Source: an uncultured Chitinophagaceae bacterium (GTDB lineage Bacteria; Bacteroidota; Bacteroidia; Chitinophagales; Chitinophagaceae). From it: a stretch of 6,215 nucleotides of DNA. The notes below the pieces were generated by a model. That model did not search any database, was not told where the DNA came from, and was given only the letters and a program-made list of their open reading frames with translations. Below are positions 1-6,091 of this stretch, piece after piece. Made by a program: the position numbers and the translations under genes. Every line of letters begins with the position of its first letter. The first letter of the stretch is position 1. The stretch is taken from positions 1-6,215 of the forward strand of contig CAKSVK010000192.1 in assembly GCA_934502905.1 (NCBI GenBank), given 5' to 3'.

Positions 1-482
1 TCCTTTAAGAGGGGATCAGCAGCCAGCAATTCATCTGTGAAATATTCCAACATCTGATTGGCAGCTGTAATACAAAACCACGCATAATTCCAATAAGTAA
101 CATTTTTACCGGAAGCAGGCGAGATGAAATCACCCAGCTGGTATTCTACAGCTCCCCACAGGGTGTTCAGCCCTTCCTGGTCGCCCAGTATCATATCATT
201 TCCTTCCAGGCTGCGATTTACATCCAACCCCTGGTTGGTATAATACATATCTGCCACACCCGAGCCCGTTCCGCCGGCATTATTAAATAACAACGGCATA
301 TTATTGGCCATACCTCTGAATACCAGCCTTATTTTTGAAGTATCCCCGGAAGCGAGTATATCGGCTATTTGCTGATCGGTTATATTATTCGGCGGTGTTA
401 TATCCAACCTTTTTGAACATGCTGCAAAACACAACATGATCAGGGTGGCTGCACTCAATAGATAAGTTTTAATATTTTTCAT
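1..482 (-). CDS. SusD-like outer-membrane lipoprotein, N-terminal part (cut by window edge)
   Basis: This is the N-terminal 160 residues of a SusD/RagB-family protein, the substrate-binding surface lipoprotein that caps a SusC barrel. Reading from the ATG at 480-482, the protein begins MKNIKTYLLSAATLIMLC and has a lipoprotein signal: a basic n-region, a hydrophobic core, then the lipobox F19-A20-A21-C22, with C22 the expected lipidated cysteine. The mature part starts SKRLDITPPNNITDQQI, which matches the usual SusD opening (L-D-x-x-P-P plus a short helix). It continues through a segment near residues 125-145 (WNYAWFCITAANQMLEYF) that fits the SusD N-terminal helical repeat region. The frame stays open to base 3 and the gene continues off the window; full-length family members are usually about 450-600 residues. 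The start lies 12 bases after the SusC stop, so the two are almost certainly co-transcribed. No Shine-Dalgarno motif is visible, only A-rich ATTAAAG before the ATG. The ligand cannot be inferred. The family call rests on order, lipobox and N-terminal pattern. Confidence 0.9.
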   Translation of the reverse strand, partial: MKNIKTYLLSAATLIMLCFAACSKRLDITPPNNITDQQIADILASGDTSKIRLVFRGMANNMPLLFNNAGGTGSGVADMYYTNQGLDVNRSLEGNDMILGDQEGLNTLWGAVEYQLGDFISPASGKNVTYWNYAWFCITAANQMLEYFTDELLAADPLLK

Positions 483-494
483 CTTTAATCTGAA

Positions 495-3400
495 TTAGAA
501 GTTTACATTAAGCCCTACAGACATGGTACTCATGGGCAGATATACCGCTGCACCCACTTCCATACCTCCTACCAGTGACATGCGCGGGTCGATACCTGAA
601 TGGCTGGTGAACATGGCGATATTATCCGCTGAAGCATACACACGAAGGTTTTTGGCGCGGATTTTATCAGCGATCCTGCTACTGAAGTTGTACCCCAAAG
701 TGATATTTTTGATGTTCAGGTAAGAAGCGTCAAACAATGCCATATCACTATACTGCCATGACCCATGCGTGGAGCCGCCGGTGTAGTAGGTATCCCCGTA
801 AAATGTCATAGGAAATTTAGCGCCGGTATTCTCTGGTGTCCAGGTATTACCGAGCAATTCCTTGGACAGGGCGTTCCCGATGTTACCACTTCTGTACAGA
901 TGGTTGGCGTATTCCACACTTAAAAATTTGCCACCTATCTGGTAAGCCAGGATAGCCATAAAATCAAAGTTCTTGTACTGCAGGCTGGTAGTAAACCCGC
1001 CGATCCATTTTGGAATAGCGCTGCCCATAGAGTAACGATCTGCCAATGTATAGTTAGTTGTGCTCACGATTGCACCTATCTTATCTCCCGTAAATCTGCC
1101 ATTTGTATGATCAGCTTCCGTAACGGTGTGGTGGAACAATGGTAACCCGGTTGTTTGATCTACACCCGCGTATTTGTATAAATACAGGTTGTAATAATCC
1201 ATTCCCTCACCCCGCAGGTACATGATCTGACCGCCACTGGTTGCGCCACCATTCGCGATACCCCAGCCGTCTATATCCGCGGTAAACTTACCGCCTAATG
1301 CAGCAGATTTTACACTCTCAGGTACTTTCATCAGAATTGTCCGGTAATGGGTTCCATTCAACCCTATATTCCAGCGGAAATTTTGGTTGCGGATCACATC
1401 AATATTCAGCTCCACTTCAATACCCCGGTTTTTTACTGTTGCGCTGTTCAGTACCAGGGAAGTTTGTCCTAATGACCTGGCAATGGGCTGTGCAAACACA
1501 GAGTTCACGGTATTTTTATCATAGTAATCAATAGAGCCGTTAATCCTTCTGTTCCAGATAGAAAAGTCGATGCCCGCATCAAACGTATGGGTATTCTCCC
1601 ATGTCAATGATTTATTCACAAATCCCCCCTGCGATAAAGTAAAGCTGGCAGGTGTTCCTGTACCATTATTAGTTGTTGTGTATACCGCGCCATAGCTCCA
1701 TATCTGGTATCCGGAATAATTCCCGATACCACTTTGATTTCCGATCACACCATAACTTGCTCTTAATTTCAGATCGTTTAACCAGTTGCTGGTACCTTCC
1801 ATGAATTTCTCGCCTGACAAACGCCAGCCGGCACCAATGGACCAGAATGTTCCCCAGCGGTTTTCTTCATACCTGAACTTGGATGAACCATCTCTTCTGG
1901 CGGAACCTTCCAGGAAATACTTATCATCGTAATTGTAGGCTACCCTGCCGAAATAGCTTTCCATCGCTGTTTTATCTATGCTTCCACCGGGAGCTGAAAA
2001 GGGCGCACCTGAAGAGTTATAGCGGGCAACAAAGTTGCCATACCCGAGGAAATCATCTACTAGCAGGTTGGCTGAGTTATAGTTCAGCAGGTCACTATTC
2101 CACTCATAATATTCGTGTCCTGCCAATGCTGTTATAGCATGCACGCCGAAATTCTTATTCCAGTTCAGCAACTGTTGGGTATTAAATACACCTGTATTCA
2201 TATAAGTACGTCCCAGGGCGCCTATATCCTTTACTACACCGGTTTGAGAGGTTCCGTAACGCAGGCGATTCTCGGAAAAACGGTCATAAGATATATTAGC
2301 AGTAAAACTTAACTCTTTCAAAAAGTTAATAGTGGCATACCCTTTCAGGTTCAGGTCATGCGATTCTCTGTTGTCTATGTCATTATCCAGCAACTTGATG
2401 AGATCGGTGGTGTACAAGGGACCACTGGTAATACCAAGAGGCGAATAGCTGACCCCTACATTATCATGTACACGGTTTGTGCCGTCAGGATTCTTTATAA
2501 TATTACCCTGCTGATCCCTGGCAAACAGGGGGATCAACTGGTTCTGTCCGTTCGCCCAGCGAAAAGCGTTTTGCTGAACAGTGCCGGGGTTGCGCCCGAA
2601 ACGGGTGGCGGGTGATTGGGTATTGCGAAAGCTATATCCCATATTTGCACCAATCTTCAGCCAGTCGGTTAGTTGGGCATTCACATTACTTCTTACATTA
2701 TAACGTTTGAATTTGGATCCCCTGATATAAGAAGGATCTTCCAGCATACCGATAGAGGCAAAATAATCTACCTTATCAGATCCACCGCTGGCAGTTAAAG
2801 TATGCTCCTGGCGGAACATCCTTTCAAAGAAATAATCTTCATAAGAGCCGGCGCCATAGAGCAGCCTGGCATTGGGGTTCAGCTTTCCATCAGGATTGAC
2901 AAGAAATGCGCCCGACATAGTTGCACTGGAATCAGACCCTATTTTAGAAGGAGTATAAATCGCTCCCGGAACATCATACAACATCCAGTTGCCCAGCAAA
3001 TTCCGGGCAAAATTTGTATTGCTGCCTGTATAGTCGAATAAGTGAGCACTGGCAAAATTAGCAGCATCTTCGTGCGACATGTTCGGAGTCTGTACATTGG
3101 TGGTAAAGCGCCCATCCGTAGAAGAAGACCCGTTTACACCATACCGCGCCGAATTGTAAATTGCCAGCCATGCATGTTCATAAATGTCTTTCGCATCCCT
3201 AATCAAATCAAAACGCAGGTTACCCAGATAATTATACCCCATGCGGGTGTCTAAGGAAATATTGGTTCTTCCTTTTGTTCCTTTCTTCGTTGTAACAAGC
3301 AGCACGCCGTTTGCACCCCTTGATCCATACACTGCAGTAGAGGCTGCATCTTTCAACACGCTGATGCTTGCAATATCCTTGGGGTTAATAGATGCCAATG

Positions 3401-3971
3401 CGTTGGGGTATTCCGTAGGAACACCATCAATTACGATCAACGCGTTGGAGCTGTTCTGGCTGGCAGAGCCTGCACCACGCAAACGGATACCCATATCCAG
3501 CCCCGGCTGCCCGTCTATTGAAGATACCTGGATGCCAGGCACTACTCCTTCCAGCGCACGGGTAACGGTTGAGTTTGCCTGGGTAGAAATCATTTTTGAG
3601 TTGACAGCGGTTACAGACCCGGTATAATCCTTTTTTCTCGCCGTACCATATCCGATCACCAAAAGGGTATCCATGTCCGATTGTACTTCGGATAACTGTA
3701 CATTGATATTGGCCTGGTTACCTGTCGTAACCTCCCTGGTGCTGAAGCCTACATAACTGAATACCAGCACAGATCTTTCTGCGACGGTGATCTGGAAAGT
3801 TCCATCTTGGGCGGTAGAGGTACTTGCACCGGTACCTTTAACCGTTACCGTTACACCGGCCAGTGGCTCACCGGAGCCGTCCGTGACCCTTCCTGAAACC
3901 TGTTTCTGAGCGATTGCACTTACGCAAACACACAGGCAAAATGATAGCATTAAAAGCAGCTTTCTTTTCAT
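495..3971 (-). CDS. SusC/RagA-family TonB-dependent outer-membrane receptor
   Basis: The gene encodes an outer-membrane beta-barrel transporter of 1158 residues that imports a nutrient bound by its SusD partner, powered by TonB-ExbBD. With the start at 3971 the protein opens MKRKLLLMLSFCLCVCVSAIA, a clean signal peptide with likely cleavage after A-I-A before QKQ. An in-frame ATG at 4019 would add 16 residues in front of that signal and is less likely. Domains in order: a carboxypeptidase-regulatory-like beta-sandwich at about residues 23-95 (VSGRVTDGSGEPLAGVTVTV); the SusC-type TonB-box and plug start at about 101-120 (DTLLVIGYGTARKKDYTGSV); the plug to about 231, with IDGVP at 181-185 and the SusC signature SVLKDAASTAVYGSRGANG at about 203-221; then the barrel from about 377, ending in a C-terminal phenylalanine (NVNF) as expected for BAM recognition. 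There is no STN domain ahead of the plug, which argues against direct anti-sigma signalling. It is slightly longer than B. thetaiotaomicron SusC. The substrate is unknown; polysaccharide uptake is the usual role. Confidence 0.96.
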   Translation of the reverse strand: MKRKLLLMLSFCLCVCVSAIAQKQVSGRVTDGSGEPLAGVTVTVKGTGASTSTAQDGTFQITVAERSVLVFSYVGFSTREVTTGNQANINVQLSEVQSDMDTLLVIGYGTARKKDYTGSVTAVNSKMISTQANSTVTRALEGVVPGIQVSSIDGQPGLDMGIRLRGAGSASQNSSNALIVIDGVPTEYPNALASINPKDIASISVLKDAASTAVYGSRGANGVLLVTTKKGTKGRTNISLDTRMGYNYLGNLRFDLIRDAKDIYEHAWLAIYNSARYGVNGSSSTDGRFTTNVQTPNMSHEDAANFASAHLFDYTGSNTNFARNLLGNWMLYDVPGAIYTPSKIGSDSSATMSGAFLVNPDGKLNPNARLLYGAGSYEDYFFERMFRQEHTLTASGGSDKVDYFASIGMLEDPSYIRGSKFKRYNVRSNVNAQLTDWLKIGANMGYSFRNTQSPATRFGRNPGTVQQNAFRWANGQNQLIPLFARDQQGNIIKNPDGTNRVHDNVGVSYSPLGITSGPLYTTDLIKLLDNDIDNRESHDLNLKGYATINFLKELSFTANISYDRFSENRLRYGTSQTGVVKDIGALGRTYMNTGVFNTQQLLNWNKNFGVHAITALAGHEYYEWNSDLLNYNSANLLVDDFLGYGNFVARYNSSGAPFSAPGGSIDKTAMESYFGRVAYNYDDKYFLEGSARRDGSSKFRYEENRWGTFWSIGAGWRLSGEKFMEGTSNWLNDLKLRASYGVIGNQSGIGNYSGYQIWSYGAVYTTTNNGTGTPASFTLSQGGFVNKSLTWENTHTFDAGIDFSIWNRRINGSIDYYDKNTVNSVFAQPIARSLGQTSLVLNSATVKNRGIEVELNIDVIRNQNFRWNIGLNGTHYRTILMKVPESVKSAALGGKFTADIDGWGIANGGATSGGQIMYLRGEGMDYYNLYLYKYAGVDQTTGLPLFHHTVTEADHTNGRFTGDKIGAIVSTTNYTLADRYSMGSAIPKWIGGFTTSLQYKNFDFMAILAYQIGGKFLSVEYANHLYRSGNIGNALSKELLGNTWTPENTGAKFPMTFYGDTYYTGGSTHGSWQYSDMALFDASYLNIKNITLGYNFSSRIADKIRAKNLRVYASADNIAMFTSHSGIDPRMSLVGGMEVGAAVYLPMSTMSVGLNVNF

Positions 3972-3991
3972 TTTGGTTGGAGTTTTGATGA

Positions 3992-4004
3992 TTAAATAGC
4001 TAAA
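3992..4004. repeat. 13-base direct repeat, copy 1 of 2 (copy 2 at 4254-4266)
   Basis: TTAAATAGCTAAA occurs exactly at 3992-4004, within the SusC leader, and again at 4254-4266, overlapping the T-run side of the glyS terminator. The core TAGCTA is itself palindromic. The copies are 262 bases apart in the same orientation. Because the sequence is AT-rich, chance is possible; no function is assigned. Confidence 0.4.
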
Positions 4005-4048
4005 CAATAATGATGACATAAGATACCGGGTGATTACAGGCTGGCATG

Positions 4049-4184
4049 ATTTGCATTACAGCAAATATATTGCCATGTAAGTCCCTTAGCAGGAATTTGT
4101 TGTTGAAGAATACAATACATTCCGCAGTATTTGCAGCATAATGATGATGCGGGTCATTGGCAAATAAATTAGTTTAAGGCAAAT
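4049..4184. promoter_or_regulatory. Cluster of five GCAAAT/ATTTGC hexamers upstream of the SusC gene
   Basis: The hexamer is read as ATTTGC at 4049-4054 and 4129-4134 and as GCAAAT at 4061-4066, 4160-4165 and 4179-4184. The first two form a perfect inverted repeat with a 6-base spacer (ATTTGCATTACAGCAAAT, 4049-4066), and the last two a direct repeat extended to GGCAAAT with a 19-base period. The region lies 78-213 bases upstream of the SusC start and spans its candidate -7 element, so a regulator-binding site is a reasonable reading. The regulator is unknown. AT-rich composition raises the chance background. Confidence 0.4.
4062..4069 (-). promoter_or_regulatory. Candidate -7 element of the SusC-SusD operon
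   Basis: On the minus strand these bases read TATATTTG, a full match to the Bacteroidota -7 consensus TAnnTTTG. Transcription would begin near 4055, giving a leader of roughly 80 bases before the ATG at 3971. No TTG-type -33 element is present at 17-23 bases upstream (the region reads TTCCTG), so the promoter would be weak or activator-dependent. It was the only full match to the -7 pattern found on this strand in the gap. Confidence 0.4.
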
Positions 4185-4263
4185 CGTTAATAATTCACTA
4201 CTTACCGGTAGCTGATAGTGAAATTATGTTTAATAACGGAAGAAAACTTGTGCTTAAATAGCT

Positions 4264-4315
4264 AAAAAATATGCTTTTATAACATCTCATACACGGTGGA
4301 TATTATAAAAGCATA
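4264..4315 (-). terminator. Intrinsic terminator of glyS
   Basis: A perfect 13-base inverted repeat, TATGCTTTTATAA at 4270-4282 and TTATAAAAGCATA at 4303-4315, starts 20 bases after the glyS stop. After one mismatch the stem can extend by three more pairs (ATC 4284-4286 with GAT 4299-4301). In the direction of glyS transcription the hairpin is followed directly by six T (A run at 4264-4269). Position, orientation and T run all fit a Rho-independent terminator that separates glyS from the SusC operon. The stem is AT-rich, so its strength is uncertain. Confidence 0.8.
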
Positions 4316-4335
4316 ACTATAAGTCGGTGCCGCTA

Positions 4336-5796
4336 TTACCGGATTCTTTCTTTTACCAGTTCCTTCACTTTGCCAACAGGTATACGTTCCTGTTCCATAG
4401 TGTCGCGGTGCCGTATGGTTACTGTATTGTCTTCTTTGGTCTGGTGATCTACAGTTATACAGAACGGTGTACCAATGGCATCCATCCTGCGATAACGTTT
4501 ACCGATGGCATCTTTTTCTTCATAAAAGCAATAAAACTCTTCCCGGCAGTCCTTCATGATCTCCCTGGCAATTTCAGGCAACCCGTCTTTTTTGGTGAGT
4601 GGCATGATTGCCAGCTTTACCGGCGCTATCCTGGGTGGAATACGCAAAACCGTGCGGCTGTCGGTAGTACCATCCTCTTTACTGATGGTTTCTTCTTCGT
4701 ATGCGTTAGATAAAACAAGTAAGAACATCCTGTCCAGACCTATAGAGGTTTCAATTACATAAGGCACATAATTACCATAGGGCTTGCCGGTTGCAGGATC
4801 TATGTCGTTATCATAGTACTGCAGCTTTTTCCTACTATAAATCTGGTGCTGACTGAGGTCGAAATCACCCCGGCTGTGTATGCCTTCCACTTCCTTATAT
4901 CCTATCGGAAATTCATATTCAATATCACAGGCTTCCTTGGCATAGTGCGCCAACTTTACATGATCGTGATACCGGAACCTTTCCCGGGGCAATCCCAAGG
5001 ACAGGTGCCAGTTCAGCCGTGCTTCCTTCCAGTACTGGTACCATTCGCCTTCTGTGCCGGGGCGAACAAAGAACTGCATTTCCATCTGCTCGAATTCACG
5101 CATGCGGAAAATAAACTGGCGGGCAACGATCTCGTTACGAAAAGCCTTGCCGGTTTGGGCAATGCCGAATGGCACTTTCATCCTGGCGGTCTTTTGCACG
5201 TTCAGGAAGTTAACAAAAATACCCTGGGCCGTTTCAGGGCGCAGGTATACGATGTTATCTTCTTCGTTGGCAGAGGCCACGGCCCCGAACTCTGTTTTAA
5301 ACATCAGGTTAAATTGCCTGATATCTGTCCAGTTGCAGGTGCCGCTGACGCTGCACTTTATTTTATGATCGTCTATCAGCTTTTTCAGTCCTGCAAAATC
5401 CCCGGCTGCTTCCAGCTTTGTCATGGTCTCTACCAATGCATCTCCTTCTTCTTTCGGTAAGGTTTCCGCATACCCTTCTATCAGGTGATCTACCCGGTAG
5501 CGTTTTTTGCTATCCTTGTTATCGATCATCGGATCGCTGAAATTATCCACATGGCCGGAGGCTTTCCAGGTAGTAGGATGCATAAAAATAGCCGCATCCA
5601 CTCCTACGATATTCTCATGCAACTGCGTCATGCTTTTCCACCAGTAATCCCTGATATTTTTTTTCAGCTCGCTTCCCCAGGGACCATAGTCGTATACGGC
5701 GCTGAGCCCATCGTAAATCTCACTGCTCTGAAATACGAAACCATACTCTTTTGCATGGGCTATAATCGCCTGGAATTTGTTGTCATTTGTAGCCAT
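4336..5796 (-). CDS. glyS: Glycyl-tRNA synthetase, single-chain (alpha2) type
   Basis: This is a complete 486-residue class II aminoacyl-tRNA synthetase that charges tRNA-Gly with glycine in the cytoplasm, using ATP. It is the homodimeric type related to archaeal and eukaryotic enzymes, not the alpha2beta2 GlyQ/GlyS form. The N-terminus carries the family stretch KEYGFVFQSSEIYDGLSAV (about 16-34) and GPWGSELKKNIRDYWW (38-53, motif 1 region). RPETAQGIFVNF (186-197) follows, then motif 2 as FRNEIVARQFIFRMREFEQ (219-237) and motif 3 within ETSIGLDRMFLL (349-360). The C-terminal part from about residue 388 (APVKLAIMPL onward) is the anticodon-binding domain. Residues about 115-150 form the usual insertion, with cysteines at C148 and C154 (CSVSGTC) rather than a CxxC pair. 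The start at 5796 is favoured because the conserved N-terminal block begins within 16 residues and no other in-frame start precedes it before a stop. It appears to be transcribed alone, with its own promoter and terminator. Confidence 0.98.
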   Translation of the reverse strand: MATNDNKFQAIIAHAKEYGFVFQSSEIYDGLSAVYDYGPWGSELKKNIRDYWWKSMTQLHENIVGVDAAIFMHPTTWKASGHVDNFSDPMIDNKDSKKRYRVDHLIEGYAETLPKEEGDALVETMTKLEAAGDFAGLKKLIDDHKIKCSVSGTCNWTDIRQFNLMFKTEFGAVASANEEDNIVYLRPETAQGIFVNFLNVQKTARMKVPFGIAQTGKAFRNEIVARQFIFRMREFEQMEMQFFVRPGTEGEWYQYWKEARLNWHLSLGLPRERFRYHDHVKLAHYAKEACDIEYEFPIGYKEVEGIHSRGDFDLSQHQIYSRKKLQYYDNDIDPATGKPYGNYVPYVIETSIGLDRMFLLVLSNAYEEETISKEDGTTDSRTVLRIPPRIAPVKLAIMPLTKKDGLPEIAREIMKDCREEFYCFYEEKDAIGKRYRRMDAIGTPFCITVDHQTKEDNTVTIRHRDTMEQERIPVGKVKELVKERIR

Positions 5797-5803
5797 AGGG
5801 GCG

Positions 5804-5833
5804 CAAAGATAGTGATAAAAGTATGATCACAAA
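5804..5833 (-). promoter_or_regulatory. Promoter of glyS
   Basis: Read on the minus strand, TTTG (5833-5830) is followed after 18 bases by TATCTTTG (5811-5804). This matches the Bacteroidota consensus of a TTTG/TTG -33 element and a TAnnTTTG -7 element at a permitted spacing. The -7 element ends only seven bases before the glyS ATG, and the first purine after it is the A of that ATG, so the transcript is likely leaderless or has a leader of a few bases. No Shine-Dalgarno sequence is present, which agrees with this. Confidence 0.65.
5812..5830. promoter_or_regulatory. Dyad filling the glyS promoter spacer
   Basis: GTGAT at 5812-5816 and ATCAC at 5826-5830 form a perfect 5-base inverted repeat with a 9-base centre, lying between and touching the -33 and -7 elements. 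A bound protein would compete with RNA polymerase. The spacing (TGTGA-N11-TCACT) does not fit a Crp-type site, which uses N6. Short arms make chance plausible. Confidence 0.3.
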
Positions 5834-5904
5834 CAATATGGAAACGGTGCCGGGAGGGCAATATGGGTTTGTAAGATGGCATTTATGCTGCAGCAGGATT
5901 AAGC

Positions 5905-5989
5905 TATCAGGGAAGAACCTGATATCGGGTGTAAGTGTTCGGCTTGCCGGTTACCTGTGCCGGAAAATTTTATCCTGATTGTATCAGGA
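5905..5989. repeat. Pair of hairpins sharing the same arm sequence
   Basis: The first hairpin is TATCAGG (5905-5911), loop GAAGAA, CCTGATA (5918-5924). The second is TCCTGAT (5973-5979), loop TGT, ATCAGGA (5983-5989). Both stems are 7 perfect pairs and use the same hexamer pair ATCAGG/CCTGAT, in opposite order, so the arms of one could pair with arms of the other. They lie in the gap upstream of the glyS promoter. No coding frame explains them. Their function is unknown. Confidence 0.6.
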
Positions 5990-6005
5990 CACAAGTATTT
6001 CCGAC

Positions 6006-6020
6006 CCGGACGAAGTCCGG
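6006..6020. repeat. Short GC-rich hairpin
   Basis: CCGGAC (6006-6011) and GTCCGG (6015-6020) form a 6-pair stem around the triloop GAA (UUC on the minus strand). It lies 16 bases from the larger hairpin at 6037-6059 and is part of the same hairpin-rich gap. No T run follows on either strand, so it is not called a terminator. Confidence 0.5.
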
Positions 6021-6036
6021 CAGAATTGAAAGGCAA

Positions 6037-6059
6037 CAAGTCTTCCGCAGGAAGACTTG
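6037..6059 (-). terminator. Candidate terminator of the gene at the right edge
   Basis: CAAGTCTTCC (6037-6046) and GGAAGACTTG (6050-6059) form a perfect 10-pair stem with a 3-base loop. In the minus direction it begins 32 bases after the stop of the partial gene at 6092. The sequence after it on that strand is TTGCCTTTC, a broken T tract, so termination may be inefficient; it could instead be a transcript-end stabiliser or a member of a dispersed palindromic repeat family. The hairpin itself is certain; the role is inferred. Confidence 0.5.
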
Positions 6060-6091
6060 CACCAGATTTGGCATATGAAAAAACAGGACTA

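Larger units (their letters stand above)
3972..4335. other. Intergenic region between glyS and the SusC gene
   Basis: This 364-base AT-rich gap holds no convincing gene on either strand. It contains, from the glyS side, the glyS terminator hairpin, then a cluster of GCAAAT hexamers, a candidate -7 promoter element for the SusC gene, and a long 5' leader. The 49 bases nearest the SusC gene are open in its frame from an ATG at 4019, but this extension sits in front of a complete signal peptide and is treated as untranslated leader. The 13-base sequence TTAAATAGCTAAA occurs near both ends. Confidence 0.8.

Noticed and set aside
3241..3627. Plus-strand frame of 128 codons opposite the SusC plug region
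   Set aside because: Shadow of the conserved SusC signature region; the minus-strand protein is unmistakable.
4161..4183. TTTG and TTTATTTG on the minus strand as a second SusC promoter
   Set aside because: The two parts are only 11 bases apart instead of about 17-23, and the -7 element has a mismatch in the TA pair.
4327..4713. Plus-strand frame of 128 codons opposite the end of glyS
   Set aside because: Antisense shadow of glyS; rich in F, H and C with no recognisable domain.
4846..5460. Plus-strand frame of 204 codons opposite the middle of glyS
   Set aside because: Long only because the opposing gene is strongly coding; no family resemblance, and glyS motifs are intact across the whole stretch.
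5797..6091. A T-box or other tRNA-sensing leader for glyS
   Set aside because: No T-box sequence or specifier-loop layout is seen, the phylum is not known for T-boxes, and the glyS promoter lies downstream of the hairpins, next to the ATG.
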